Made by a program: the position numbers and the translations under genes
The notes under the pieces: model-generated
What the model saw: the letters and a program-made list of their open reading frames with translations, nothing else
What the model was told of the DNA's origin: nothing
Databases searched by the model: none
Assembly: GCA_905250115.1 (NCBI GenBank)
Contig: CAJNOI010000115.1
Coordinates: 186,001-250,000 of the forward strand
Direction: 5' to 3'
Origin: Adineta steineri
Lineage: Eukaryota > Rotifera > Eurotatoria > Adinetida > Adinetidae
Length of the DNA stretch: 64,000 nt
Shown here: positions 1-12,307 of the stretch, in pieces
Numbering within the stretch: the first letter of the stretch is position 1
Layout of the letters: each line of letters starts with the position of its first letter

Positions 1-862
1 AATATTATCAAAATGGTAAGTATCAGCTGGTAAACGGGGAAAGAATATAGAGACTAGCAGCTGTATTATACTTTTGTTATATTAATCGAAGAAAGAAAAA
101 AAAAATGAAGTGGTTTCCTTCTAGAATATCATATACAAAATAGAACAAAAAAAGAAACCGGAAGAATTTTAAGTCAAACCATAAGGGAAAAAATAGGTTT
201 ATTTAGTTATGATTCTTATCATTTTATTTTTTCTTCTTTATATTTTAGACTATCGTTCATCAAAAAATAATCGTTATATATATAGATATCCAATAATATC
301 AGTTGAATGTTTATATGGAAGTTTTGATGCTGCCTTAACACATCTTAATCGTCGTCATATAGTAACAACATCACCTGAAGGTATTCATGGTGGTGGTTTA
401 CTTAAATATTGTCTTTTATTGACACGTGGTTATCGTCCATATGATAATGGTATATCATCATGGCAACTTGAAAAATTAATGTGTTCAAGATTTTTTATTG
501 ATTTTGCTGATATAAATGAACAAGAATATAAATTATTATCTTATTTATCATCTCATTTTGCTAATGATGATTCAGCTAAATATCGTTATTTATTACAATT
601 AAGTACAATTATTGAACGTAGTACAGTATGTTTAATGGCACATGAACGTAATTTAACATTGACATTAATAACACAATTAGCAACTGATTATTATTATCGT
701 TTATATGATGAATATAATACATATAATATAACAACAGCTGAAGTCACTGTACCAAATTCAATAACAATTGATGTTATTTATCATAATGAATTAGATGAAT
801 GGAAATCTTTATATACCCCATCAAAATCACAATCACAATTACAACAAGAAGAAGAAAATTAA
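1..862 (+). CDS. TENT5: TENT5 (FAM46) non-canonical poly(A) polymerase, C-terminal part
   Basis: This is the 3' end of a gene that starts outside the window. The coding exons seen are 1-15 (ending at donor G|GTAAGT) and 249-862; the split codon joins as GAC, reading YYQN-D-YRSSKN. The residues YGSFDAALTHL, IHGGGLLKY, MCSRFFIDFADI, STVCLMAHERNLTL and LITQLA match the conserved C-terminal half of animal TENT5/FAM46 proteins (compare RGGGLLKY, CSRFFIDF and STVCLMGHERRQTLNLI). Family knowledge: TENT5 proteins are cytoplasmic nucleotidyltransferases that lengthen mRNA poly(A) tails, notably on mRNAs of secreted proteins. The catalytic GS...DxD part must lie upstream of base 1. The C-terminus diverges and ends in a Gln/Glu-rich tail. 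The family call is firm; the paralogue cannot be assigned. Confidence 0.88.
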
Positions 863-2492
863 AATAAACAAAAAAACAAAACAAAGGTTTCTCAATTGTG
901 GATTATGTATGAGCACTCTGCCTTGCAAATAGAATCCAGATAGTTTAGCCAAAACAAAAATATAAAAAAATACAAATTCTACCCCCGATCTTCTGTTGTG
1001 ATTGATCGATTGGAAAAAAAATTTAACTTTTGTTTTATTTATTTGTATGTATGTGTATATGTATATGTATAATTATTATTAATATTATTATTTTTTTTAT
1101 ATTATTGTCCAACAATAATATGAAAAAAAACCAAAAAAGCCTCACTATTATATCCATTATAATACAGTCTATTTTTTTTCTGTCGTTAACGTTTTGTTTT
1201 CTGTTGTTTTCGCTGGTGCGTTTACGAATATATCTTTATTTTTGACACATATAAATAAAAAAAAAGACAGATAAATCATGTAAATATAAATTAATTTGTT
1301 TTCTTTAAAATTAATTGATATTGACGGGTTATTTGTAATAACATAAATAGTACTCACAAAGTAATGACAAGAATATAAATAATTATTAATGATAGTAATA
1401 GCTAAACTAAAATCGTCGATGTTTATAATTATAGTTGTCCTTCAAAAAGAAAAATAAAACATAGTTTTATTTTATGATCATATATATATGATTATTTACT
1501 ATTCTGTTATAAATAATTCTATATTTATTTGCATGAGTATTCTATAGATTATCAAGTCCAAGTATTGGAGCAATATTAGTAAACTATAATCCTACATAAA
1601 TTATTCCATTTATATATCTATATATAACGAAAGAAACTGTAGCTCAACAAGTTTCATCAAATCATATTTCTTGTATAATTAATGTAGCATGCGAATTATT
1701 ACACATGATATTTACACGATAGAGTGGTATTTAATCATTAAAATATCCAATATAAGATTTTCCATATTTTCATACTGCTTATTGTTTTGATCTTATTGCT
1801 GATCATATCGTTATCAATATAGCATCAAATCTTCGAATACTTTTATATAATTAACATTTATTCTGACTTATCTAATCAAACATCATCTTTATAAGCATAT
1901 ACAATCGTGAAAGATAAATGACAATTAACTTTACACTACTAATGCATTTATCGCAACCAATAATGATTGTGTATTTTAAAGAGAAAGGCTTTGTTTTAGT
2001 GCTAACTATCTCCATCTATTTTCTTCAATATCATTTGAACATTGTTTTTTTTCTAAAAGTGAATGATTCACTTACAATTATTCGTTTAATTCGAAAGAAA
2101 TACAGGTTACATTAACTAGAAAAGAAAAGAAATTGTAGAAGATTAATTAATTTGTTTTGACATTATACTGAATGACTTCTTTAATTAATAATAATATGAT
2201 CGTTATGTGAAAGAGGTGTGTGAATACTTGTCAAAACAATTCGCTGGTGTTAAAATGTGTTTTTTAACACTTCTACCTCATATAAAAATGTTATTTATAA
2301 AATAAGTAATAACTATACGAATGTGACTTCACATTCATGAATAGATAATTACATTAACATAAAACTCAATATTTGAATAGATAGTAATTCATAATTCTCG
2401 AATATATTTTTCATTGCCTTCTAAACAAGATTGTTTTCATTGATGAAAAAATATTTTTCAAATATATATATGTATATTTCAGATTTAAGAGA
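863..2492. other. Intergenic, no gene seen
   Basis: AT-rich spacer between TENT5 and KCMF1. Its first part is presumably the TENT5 3' UTR, with AATAAA-type signals near 1253. Short open frames at 1030-1245 and 1918-2115 have low-complexity or unmatched products and no splice support. Nothing else is recognised. Confidence 0.6.
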
Positions 2493-4564
2493 ATGTCTTC
2501 ACATATTGGTAATATTTTCTTATTGTATATAAGAATTTATTCATCTTTGTTTTTTTTCCAAAGGTGTTTCATGTGATTTATGTTTAAAATCAAATTTTTC
2601 TGGTCGTCGTTATAAATGTTTATCATGTGATAATTATGATCTATGTGGTTTATGTTATGATAATAATGTTGAAAGTCAAAATCATCTGAATAATCATCCA
2701 ATGCAATGTATATTAACAAAAGCAGCATATGGTTTTTATAAAATTAACATATGTATATATATTCCATTATTTTTGTATATTTAGAATTATTTTATGCAGG
2801 TGAATCAATTTCATATCGAACAATAGTTTCATTAACATGTCCATATTGTGGTCAATCTGGTTTTCTTCTTCATACACTTTTACGACATTGTTTAGAAAAA
2901 CATTCTATAATATCATCAGATACAAATCAAGTTGTTGTATGTAAAATTATTTTATTTCCAAACGTTGGTAATTATTTATAGATGTGTCCAATTTGTGTAA
3001 TTAATCCAACACAAAGACATCAATCTCGATTTATTTCATTAGCTGATCATATTGTAAGAGAACATGATGAGGAACGTACAACCTTATTTCTAACAGGACG
3101 ACATCCAGATGATAAAGTAAATGATTTATGTAGTTATTTATTGAAGAGAATAAATTTATTTATTTTTGTTTTGTAATTTTAAAAGGAAGATTTTGATCCA
3201 GATTATGAAGATGAAGAATTACCTTTATATATTCTTGCAGAACGTTTATTTACTAAAGAAGAAAATCGTCGTCAGAAACTTGCTCAAACAATGATTCAAA
3301 ATGAAAATACAACGTCTCAACGACGTCCTCCTCTTTCAAGACACTCAGCAATGAGAGGTTCTCGAGGAAATATAAGAGGTAAATTTTTTGTATAACATCA
3401 AATCATCCATCAAATAATATATAAATATATAGGTCATTTTAATAACTATCCATATGGAACAGTACCACGAACAACAACTGGATCATTTCGTATTCCTTTT
3501 GATACAAATATAGAAAATTCCATATCATCTGATCCATATACAACTATTCTTTTTTCGCAAGATCCTCTATTTGGTATAAATTAAAGAAGAAAACGAATTT
3601 TAAACTATTTTCTTTTTGTTTTATATAGATTTTGATTCGCCGTTTTCTGATTTAACAGCCAATCCACCATTTTTTCTTACATCAACTGTTTCTACTCATA
3701 TTCCTAGTCTTCAAACTGCAACTTATGATCATGTAATACAGAAAAAGTAAATTATACTCATGCATATCCTATATATACAATTTATCTTCAATTATTTCAT
3801 CTCATGTTAAATAACAAAGATAATGCTGCTTTCTCAGAGAATCTTGAGTTCAACTAATTTTGATAATAGTCATATACAAGATAAAAATATCATTGAAAAT
3901 TGAATAGTTCAAAGTTTATTCTAGTTCAATTTCAATAATACTGGAAAACAGTCATATCTGTAGGATGCTCCATAATTTAGTCTACTCTGTATTCGGAGAC
4001 TCTTCATTGTTATCTCTATCACCATGCATCTTTCTTTTACGATGATTGAGATTCATATACGAAATTGAAACATATGCCTATTCGTGAATCTAATCTATAT
4101 TTCTACTTATGAAGTACTTCTAAGCACACAAGAATACTAATCATTATTTTTTTCATTAGATCGAATTTAACAAATACTAAACAAAAGCATTCTAATCAAA
4201 CACAATCATCGAAAATATTAACTGAACCATTGACTTCTGATGATCAATTATGGCAACAATATTTTTCTACTTCATTGAATAATATAAATTCATTACTAGA
4301 TACAAATAATCAAATTCAAAATAATAATAATAATAAAACTGATTGTTCATCAATAAATTCAGAGAATGATTCTCGTTCGTTACTTGGAAAGTAAGTTATT
4401 TTTTTAATATAATTCAATTTTAATCAAAATATTTTATTTATTTAAGAATTCTAAAAATTGATTGTAATAACGAACAAACACGAATACATTCAGAACAGGA
4501 CCATATATCGTTCTTACAATCATTACTTCTTTCATCGATGAATATCAGTATAAATAAAGAATAG
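2493..4564 (+). CDS. KCMF1: KCMF1-type E3 ubiquitin ligase (ZZ zinc finger)
   Basis: Nine coding exons join in frame to 423 aa: 2493-2508, 2564-2731, 2785-2936, 2982-3116, 3186-3378, 3433-3573, 3629-3746, 4160-4390 and 4447-4564. The N-terminus MSSHIGVSCDLCLKSNF leads into a ZZ zinc finger (CLSCDNYDLCGLCY) ending HPMQCILT, as in animal KCMF1. C2H2-type fingers follow (TCPYCGQSGF...H...H and MCPICVINP...H...H). The C-terminal HISFLQSLLLSS aligns with the family's LFVQELLLSTLV end. The middle is Ser/Thr/Asn-rich and poorly conserved. Family knowledge: KCMF1 is an E3 ligase that works with UBR4 in N-degron and lysosomal or proteasomal turnover. At exon 3 the donor after QVV (2936) is chosen because it keeps MCPIC in phase; the GT at 2941 would break it. 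A polyA signal AATAAA lies at 4590. Confidence 0.93.
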
Positions 4565-4715
4565 TTATACTAACATTTTTGTTTCTTGAAATAAATACAT
4601 TCATTTTACATCCGTCGAATGATGATGAAAAAATTTCGACATTTCTTCACGTCTCATTTATCTCAGAATATAAAAATCTGTTTTCTTTTCTTTAATTGAA
4701 AAACAATCATAAACT

Positions 4716-5312
4716 ATGGCACTAAATAATTTTCATCTTATACTTCTTGCTAGTCTTGTAGCTATTTCATTAACATTAATTATAGTTGGTGGTTCAATAT
4801 CAGCTTGGTGTGTAAAAGTAGGAAATAAATTTGAATGTTATTCATTATTTCATTCAAATGATAATTTTTCATGTCTTTTCAAATTAATACCAACTGGTGT
4901 TATATTTTCTTTAATACTTTCATTAATTATGTTTATGATTTTAATATTGGTACATCCAAATAAAGAATATCAATTTATAACACGATTTGTTAATATTCTT
5001 GTTTTATCAATTGCTATTATTTTAATAATGATTGTATTACTTCAATGGTTTCATCCACCTTCAGTTGCATCTAAAACTATTGTAATTGCTACTGTATCTG
5101 GTAAAACTGCTAATAATAGTGAAGAAATAAAATTTGCAACAATAACATCAAAACATCCATTTTATCTTCCAGCATTAGAAGCGCAACGACAATCAGTTAC
5201 AACTTATCAATATAATATTAATCATGGACCGAATTTATTTTTTGCGTCATTTATTATTCTTCTTATTGCTTTACTTGCTTTTGTTATTGTACATCGAGTT
5301 CAATTTATTTGA
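4716..5312 (+). CDS. Four-transmembrane protein, unrecognised
   Basis: Single-exon gene of 198 aa. Four hydrophobic segments are visible at about residues 8-30, 55-80, 88-110 and 174-195. The first loop has three cysteines (WCVK, ECYS, SCLF) with a putative N-glycosylation site (NFS). A long second loop at about 112-172 contains NNSEE. The topology resembles claudin-, clarin- or tetraspan-like proteins, but no family signature (such as W-GLW-C-C or CCG) is present, so no family is assigned. Codon use is like that of its neighbours. It lies 151 bp after KCMF1 on the same strand and 72 bp before the next gene. Confidence 0.7.
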   Translation: MALNNFHLILLASLVAISLTLIIVGGSISAWCVKVGNKFECYSLFHSNDNFSCLFKLIPTGVIFSLILSLIMFMILILVHPNKEYQFITRFVNILVLSIAIILIMIVLLQWFHPPSVASKTIVIATVSGKTANNSEEIKFATITSKHPFYLPALEAQRQSVTTYQYNINHGPNLFFASFIILLIALLAFVIVHRVQFI

Positions 5313-5384
5313 AAATAAAATAAAAACTGCGCCTTGGTATTTATCTATTATTTTCTTTTTCTGTCTTTTTTATTTAATTATATT

Positions 5385-5657
5385 ATGCCTACTAAACAAC
5401 GCCGATTAACAGGCACTAATCGACGAAAAAAGAAAACACAAGAACATCCATTACAAATGATTTATTTACGAGCATTATATGAAAAAAATACTGAAAAAAG
5501 TGATACAGATATTCAAACAATAGCTGATCATACATTTGGAAAAGTTTATTCAGATCAAATTGTATCACAATCTCAAATAACTAAAGAAATATCCTCTTCA
5601 AATACTATTTCAATCACGGGAAAATCAAGAAAAAAGAAAAGAAATTATCGAAAATAA
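5385..5657 (+). CDS. Small basic protein, unrecognised
   Basis: Reading frame of 90 aa from ATG 5385 (MPTKQRRLTGTNRRKKK). An in-frame upstream ATG at 5334 would add a hydrophobic stretch that looks like translated AT-rich leader, so the inner start is preferred. Both ends are lysine/arginine clusters (RRKKKTQ; KSRKKKRNYRK) that resemble nuclear or nucleolar targeting signals. The centre HPLQMIYLRALYEKN...IQTIADHTFGKVYSDQ looks like ordinary conserved protein. No family is recognised. It is single-exon, 72 bp after the preceding four-TM gene. Confidence 0.6.
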   Translation: MPTKQRRLTGTNRRKKKTQEHPLQMIYLRALYEKNTEKSDTDIQTIADHTFGKVYSDQIVSQSQITKEISSSNTISITGKSRKKKRNYRK

Positions 5658-6073
5658 ACACATAGGATTCATGATGAATCAATATGAACTAACTGAAACT
5701 TACTAGAATAGAACTTTGTTTCTGTTTTGCTATAAAAAAATATATATAATTGAGTTTTACAGATGAATACGAAGCGAGAAGTTATTTGTTATGTTTCTAC
5801 TAATATAGATAAAATATTTGTACTCGAATTTTTATTAAATATTCAGAGTCTCATCCATTAGCAGCATTTTATTCATGTAATACAAACAGATAATAAATTT
5901 CATTTACTATATTTTCAAGTATACACTCAATAACCGCAATGATTATAATAATTTTGTACTATGTTTCTATTATTATTCAGTCATGCTTGATTGATTTATA
6001 TAATTTATATAAATAAATATGTACTTTTTTTCTTTCTACGAACAAATTAAAAATAATTGTATATTGTTTAATA
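5658..6073. other. Intergenic spacer
   Basis: About 416 bp of AT-rich DNA holding the 3' UTR of the small basic gene and the promoter of the C2 gene. No other gene or structured element is seen. Confidence 0.6.
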
Positions 6074-6516
6074 ATGGTTCAAGGACATCTTCATGTAACA
6101 ATTGTTGAAGCAGCAAAACTTGCTGATAAAGATCAACACACATTTAATGATTCATATGTTGAAGTATATTTAGCTGAAGATGATAAACAAAAAACAAAAA
6201 CAATTAAAAATAATGAAAGACCAGTATGGGACGAAACATTTGATTTGTAAGTATACATTGAATTTTGTTCATTCATTTTTATATATGTTTTTTTTGTAGT
6301 GAATTACCATCAACACATCAACATATTCATATAGAAGTTTATGATGAAGATGAGGGTAAAAAAGGAAAGTCAATTGGTTCAGCACAAATTAGTCTTGATA
6401 AAGTTATTAAAACTGGACATTATGATGATTGGGTACAATTATCAACTCTGTTTGGTTTTAGTAGTCAAGGTGATGTTCATATTCGTATGACTTTCGAAAA
6501 AGTATCAGATGACTAA
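6074..6516 (+). CDS. Single C2-domain protein
   Basis: Two exons, 6074-6246 and 6300-6516, give 129 aa that is almost entirely one C2 domain. It starts MVQGHLHVTIVEAAKLADKD, continues with DSYVEVYL, the K-rich strand KTKTIKNNERPVWDETF, and VYDEDEGKKGKSIGSAQISL. Family knowledge: this is the type I/II C2 beta-sandwich order, and the loop acidic residues (DKD, ND, DEDEGKKGK) match positions that bind Ca2+ in canonical C2 domains, although some ligands seem to be replaced. Inference: a small cytosolic Ca2+- or phospholipid-binding protein similar to the short C2 proteins of plants and invertebrates. It converges with the cyanase gene, with 111 bp between the stop codons and polyA signals in the overlap. 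Confidence 0.9.
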
Positions 6517-6627
6517 CTTTTATAAATATTTATCATTGTTATTTTCTTTTATGTACTGCTTCTTTTTATTACTACTTTAAAAGATAAACATCCATAAAAA
6601 TTTTCTATAAAATCAATAAAAATAAAA

Positions 6628-7086
6628 TCACCATCGTTTATAAGGTAAAAATTTGCCTGACATATTTATATTAACTCGTGGAGCTTCTTTAATTGTTTCA
6701 TCTTTATCAATTTTAACTGTAAAATCTACAGCTGACATAATACCATCACCGAATTTTTCATGAATAATTTCTTTCATTGGTACACCAAATTGAAGAAGAA
6801 TTTCATGAAATCGATAGAGTAATGGATCAGTTGGTGGAAATGATGGAATAAGTAAACCTTTATATGATGAATGTTTTAATTGATGTATTTGTTCAGCTGA
6901 AAAATTAATACTAAGTATATGAGATAATTTTCGACATTCTTCATCATCAGAACAAGTTGCTTGACCGTAAAATAAAGCTGCTACCCATACTTCATCACGT
7001 CCAAGTTGTCGTGCAATATCTGTAAATGTTATATTTTTTTCTCGTTTTGCATTAAGCAATTGTTTTGATATATCAGATAACTCCAT
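6628..7086 (-). CDS. cynS: Cyanate hydratase (cyanase)
   Basis: Intronless, 152 aa from ATG at 7086 (MELSDISKQLL). An in-frame ATG at 7140 would add 18 residues; the shorter start fits the usual length of about 156 aa. An N-terminal helix-turn-helix-like part (ITFTDIARQLGRDEVWVAALFYGQ) is followed by the signature PTDPLLYRFHEILLQFGVPMKE and HEKFGDGIMSAVDF. The Arg and Glu of YRFHE and the Ser of GIMSA correspond to the catalytic Arg96, Glu99 and Ser122 of E. coli CynS. Family knowledge: cyanase converts cyanate and bicarbonate to CO2 and carbamate as a decamer. The gene lacks introns while most neighbours have them. Cyanase is patchy in animals and often explained by transfer, so foreign origin is plausible but not shown here. 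Confidence 0.93.
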   Translation of the reverse strand: MELSDISKQLLNAKREKNITFTDIARQLGRDEVWVAALFYGQATCSDDEECRKLSHILSINFSAEQIHQLKHSSYKGLLIPSFPPTDPLLYRFHEILLQFGVPMKEIIHEKFGDGIMSAVDFTVKIDKDETIKEAPRVNINMSGKFLPYKRW

Positions 7087-7215
7087 TATTATATCTATTA
7101 TGAAATGAACATATCTACTAATATCTTTATTTATTTTCAAAACAATAACACAAGATCTGGTTTATTTATTTATACATAGCTGGATTAATATAATCAAACA
7201 ATTGAATATTATTAT

Positions 7216-7815
7216 TTAGGAAAATATGCGAGAAAATAAGCCTGGATTAGGATTTCGGTTATGATTTGGTTGACCACTATTTAAATAACGTTGAATTATA
7301 TCGAAGACTAATTGTCGACCAGTACCATTAGTAGCCTAGAGTAAATGATAGATAGAAATATAGTTCTTATTATTTATAAACTTACATAACGAAGTAAATT
7401 ATCAACTGATGATGAGCCAACAGTGCGACGAATTTCATCAGTTAAATTTTGTTTTTGATGATCATTAAGATCACGTAATTGACCCAATAATGAATGATAA
7501 GGATTAACTGCTTTAAAACCCATCCAGGCACCTAGAAATAATAAAATACAAATTATATAGTAATACATTGAGCAGCAATTCTCTTACCAATTACAGTGCC
7601 AATAAGTGCGCCATAGTTGCCTAAAACTGCAGCTCCAATAACACAACCAGCAAGTGCATAGAATGCTTGCCAAAACATACCCCAAAGTGTACCAAGTGTA
7701 CCCTAAATATTAGAGAATATGATAAATTCTTGATAGTCTTATAATCATTTACATTTCGGCCTTGAATCAAATTAATAATAGCATCGAAATAATTTGGATT
7801 GAAGAATGAAGACAT
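7216..7815 (-). CDS. C19orf12-like membrane protein
   Basis: Four coding exons on the minus strand, 7753-7815, 7588-7702, 7386-7531 and 7216-7335, join in frame to 147 aa. The hydrophobic centre AFYALAGCVIGAAVLGNYGALIGTVIGAWMGFK has small-residue spacing like the glycine-zipper hairpin of human C19orf12 (GLAVGGAVGGLLGAWMT). It is followed by a helical region (LLGQLRDLNDHQKQNLTDEI) and NLLRYATNGTGRQLVFDIIQRYLN, which parallels the family's C-terminal LLAMLVNYVTKEL. Family knowledge: C19orf12 proteins associate with mitochondria, ER and their contact sites, and the human gene is linked to neurodegeneration with iron accumulation. Each intron is about 50 bp. The family call rests on hydropathy and short motifs, so it is fairly but not fully secure. 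Confidence 0.75.
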
Positions 7816-10800
7816 GATTTATCTAAAAAATATAGATATTAAATAATCTGAATCTATTTGATTTGATTATTTGTAAGCAAAAAAAATGATCATTAGTTGA
7901 ATGCAAACAAAGAAAAGTCTTCGGGGACACGAATAATGGAGAAGTATCATAAACAAAAATAGATAAAGACTGAATGACTCTTTGATTAGCATTTGAACCA
8001 ATATATGAGCGATGCACTCTTTGACACTTTGTTTCATATATCAACCAATAGAATTAACGTAGTTTTCTCTAGTGATACAACAGTATATAAAATAATATTT
8101 GTAACATTTTTCAAAGTATTTTACATAAATATCTGAAAAAAGGAATACATAAATATTATAGATGTCGCTAGATACTTAATCACAAGGAATCAAGTTGATA
8201 TATACCGATATCGTACAATTCTAGATTGATAACGAGAGGAAACAGAAAACAAATAGAATCGTATTGTACATATCTTTACGTTGAAGGGACTATCTTTACT
8301 AAAAGGGACTGCAAAATAAGTATGTATAATGAAGAACAGTAACTTGTTGATATTTGAGAGTGATACTTTCAGCAAAAAAATATTTCTTTAGATGTAATTG
8401 TTCGTAATTAGAAAATGTTCACTGAGTGTAGTATTCCCATCTAACTAGTATTCGTGAGATCTAGTGAGACTCATACACGATAGATTCTTTTACAACTCCC
8501 TATACACCATATCAGTAAACACAATGCATAAAGATTTTCATTAAATATTTTTTAACTTACGAATGTTCTCAACCATACGTCATAAGTGATGTACAATGGT
8601 GTGTAAAAATAATTGCTGTTAGACTTCGTGAAGTGCTTATTAGAAGTGTGAGGTAGTGAAACATTTTTAAACTGCTTTATGATACAAACACTGTACTCCA
8701 CATATACAGTAATTACTAAAAGTATCACTCTCTCTCTTCGAATTTATGAGAAACCGAACTGTAATTTTCTTGGAAGCAGTTAAACAACTTAAAGGTTAGG
8801 ATCTTTTCAATTCACCAATATCTGTAAGTTTTGCATTCGTAATCACTCGTTAAATGACTTGGTTAGAATGATTCAACCAGTCTGAGACTTATGCGATCAA
8901 GTGATTAAATAATAATTTTTGCTATATGAGGCTGGCAATCCACTTTGTTAGTCTCAATAGATCACAGTACCTCGCTCTTGTATTTTGAAAATTTTGTACT
9001 AACTAATATGAATAGAGCTCTTTATCATACAGGTAGCTTCAAACGTCTTCACAATAATAATTAGTTCCGTATCTAACGTATGCAAATCACTTCGGAAAAA
9101 TCGCTCGAAGAACGTAGGAAACAATTTTAAATAAAGTTTGTGTACCAAACGGCAACTATTTTTGTACATCACTGTATATCAATGAAAATCGTATTTTTAT
9201 TTTAATTGAGAATAAACTATAAGATGATGTCTTTCAGTAGAGATATACATAATTTCATAAATTTATGATATATTTTGTCGAAGGGAAATTTTCTTTCTCA
9301 GTAAAGATATGCATATTTCTAAATAATTCAAGCTAATATTAAAAGAATAATTATTTATCATAGTTGAACAAAACACAATCATAAATCATAGCTATTGATT
9401 TTAATTTTATTATTCATATCTTTTCAATAGTTAACAATAACTTTTAATTGAATCTAATTATTATTCATAGGATCAGATATTTTTTTTATTCTTCTTTTGA
9501 ATGTATATGTCTCTACGATAAAAATCATCATAATACTATTATCATAGATAAAAAATCTGAATTATATATATTTATATTTTTGATTTATCAACGAATATTC
9601 TATCGGGATAAAAGTCAGCTATTTTCAACAAATTATATCTGATGTATCTATAATAATAATAAATACACCAGAGATTGTATATTCTTTTCTTTTCTTATTA
9701 AATATGCTTATGAATATTTTTATTTACATATTTATCGAGAGAAACAGATGAAAAATTAATAATATGAATTAAAATGATACCTAATTTATTCTTATCGAAT
9801 TATTTCAATGCACATTTGTATAAGATTCCGTACAATTAAATTATATACGTCACTTAAAAACGATTCTTATTTTATATCGTCATTGATCATAAGACAAGAT
9901 AGTATTCAATTGATTCTTATTGAAATACACTTCTACTTATTCATTCATGATTAATCGAATGAATAGATAGTATTTTCATTTTTATACATTCTTTTAAATT
10001 ATTTACTAAAATATGATAAATAAGATCTTTTGAGAGTAGGATAATCCATATTCTATATATAATAATATTTACTCAATATTATTGTTTTTAAGTTACTACA
10101 TGCAACATATACTTCAGTCGCGTAAGTAATAGTAACAGCAGGACTTGAAAATGTTTTTATACGATCGTAGAAATATTTCCTTGCATGATACTTGAGTGTA
10201 AAGATGCTTTTACTTAGAAATATTTCCGTATATGATATAATCATACATTCACTGCTGTGAGACATGAGTTTTGTAAAATATCAGTAAAAGTAGTGAGTTT
10301 TCAGTACTCATAAACAAACAAAATATTTAGATAAGTAACATGCTATTAGTACGTCATTGAATCTCCATGAGATGCTCTTATATTAAAAGCTATCTCAATA
10401 CACGGATATTTATAGTATATTAAAAATGAATATTTTCATTTTATTATTTGTATGAAATTTTGTCTCAATATAAATTCACTATGATTGTGTTTTTTCATTT
10501 ACTTACAAATAAATCTTAAATTTCATAAACATATTTACAGTACATAATTATTCAGAGTTCTCTATTAGATTCTAAAAGTTTTTTATTTGTTTAAAAACAA
10601 AAGAATATAGTTTGAAAATGTCAAGAAGTATACAGCTATTCACTAGAGAATGAATTCATTTCCATGTTTATCTGAGAGATTTATCCCAAAGAGGAAGATC
10701 ATAATCTTATGCTAGAAATTAACCTAAAATAAAAAATAGTTCATTAAGTTTATTTGAATTCGAATAGATTATATTTTTTCTGTTAATATCATGCTGAAAG

Positions 10801-12307
10801 AATGTTTATTATTTATTTTTACGAGACAAAAACTCTCATATAACGTATTAGACTTTATTAAATAAGATTAAGTTATTCAATATGAATAGATCAACTTTAA
10901 CAAAGAACTAAGCCTATTCTTATTTTTCTAATTCAAAACTTGCATTACTCTAGACAAAATTTATTCATCTATTTAATAGCTTTTCTCATCTAACTAACAT
11001 ATCAATTAAAGAAGTACGATTTAATAAACTAATGTTTTTCTTTTAATCAGTCACCCTTACAAGTCAAATATATATAAAGGTTTTTGTTATTTTCATATAT
11101 AAATTTTCGATAAAATATGATAGTTAATATCATAGAATGCAAATGAGCTAATAAATATATGACTAGACAACAAAAGAAGTTCGTCAACTATAAAAGAACG
11201 CACATATTAACTAATTTTTCTTTCATGAAAAATAATGCATGCAATATGCTACTTGTTTTAAGAAACAAAAACAGATTACCTATAAAAAGATTGTCGTTCT
11301 CGGTTTAGATCAAACAAATTCTTTTATGTCTTTATAATCTATAAGAGGAAATGGAGAAAAAATGGTACTGCGAAATAACATGCTATCAATATCTTTTAGT
11401 TTATAACACTTATCTTCTATGTTATTATTATGTTATAATTCTATCCTAAAAAATCTAAGATTTATAATTACAATATTAATTATTTTAATTGGAAGAAATA
11501 AAATAAAGCTTAACGAAGTAAACTTAGTTTTATTCTATATATTTACTTTAGGTCATCTATTTATATATATATATATGTACTGACAAATATTTGATGTTAA
11601 TAATTAATTCCATTTTTAATTTTATAGAATGATCTTAGATTCTCAGTTGTGATAAGAGTATTTAATTCAAAAAAAGAATTATTAGTTATTTGAATTGCGG
11701 TAATCTGTATCTTTTAATATTAAGTATGAAAAACTTCATTCACTTTTAATACTAAAAAACATATTTTTTACCAAGTAGCAAAAATTTTATCCATTCATAT
11801 CCTCCAAAAAACTTTAATATAAAAATAAGTTGCTTATTATTAGAATGACATGTTATTTCAGCTTCAATAATTTTTAAATAATATTCACATTAGAGTTTTT
11901 TTTATATCTGTAATTAAAAATTCGTTTGTTGAAAAATATGAATATCCCAATTTACATTCAATATGAGAAAGAAAACAATTCTTTTATTATTAAAAGCTTA
12001 GTCAATAGCAAGTTTGTTGTTTGATATTTTATAGGCACATGTTGTAACTAAACAATTTTTCTTTATTTGTCAAATGATAGAATATAGTAAGAGCACATCG
12101 CACATAAGCAAACATTTATAACTTAGTTTTTATTATGTTGATTTTGATCAGCCAATCAGCAACTAATCTTTCCAAATATCCGCTATATATATTTATTAAA
12201 ATTTTGCTAATATATTGTTGATTGTTAAGTGCCAAAAACTAACCAGTAACTATTTTAATGAATGAAAATTAATATAATGTATTATATTCCGAATTTAAGT
12301 TTAATAG
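7816..12307. other. Large gene-free region
   Basis: About 4.5 kb without a supportable coding region on either strand. It is AT-rich, with short open frames that have no family match. It contains the Tc1/mariner-like inverted-repeat pair at about 8584-9175, described separately. The upper part (11.9-12.3 kb) is presumably 3' UTR of the minus-strand GPCR. Confidence 0.6.
8584..9175. mobile_element. Tc1/mariner-like remnant (inverted-repeat pair)
   Basis: The left end reads AGTGATGTACAA followed by AAAATAATTGCTGTTAG. The reverse complement of the right end reads CAGTGATGTACAA followed by AAATAGTTGCCGTTTG. CAGTGATG-type ends with CAAAA and a flanking TA are typical of Tc1/mariner termini. The right end is flanked by TA (ACTGTATA); the left end has an 8-bp insertion and no clear TA. 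The interior (about 590 bp) is too short for a full transposon, and I see no transposase reading frame. This looks like an internally deleted or MITE-type copy that has decayed. Confidence 0.5.
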
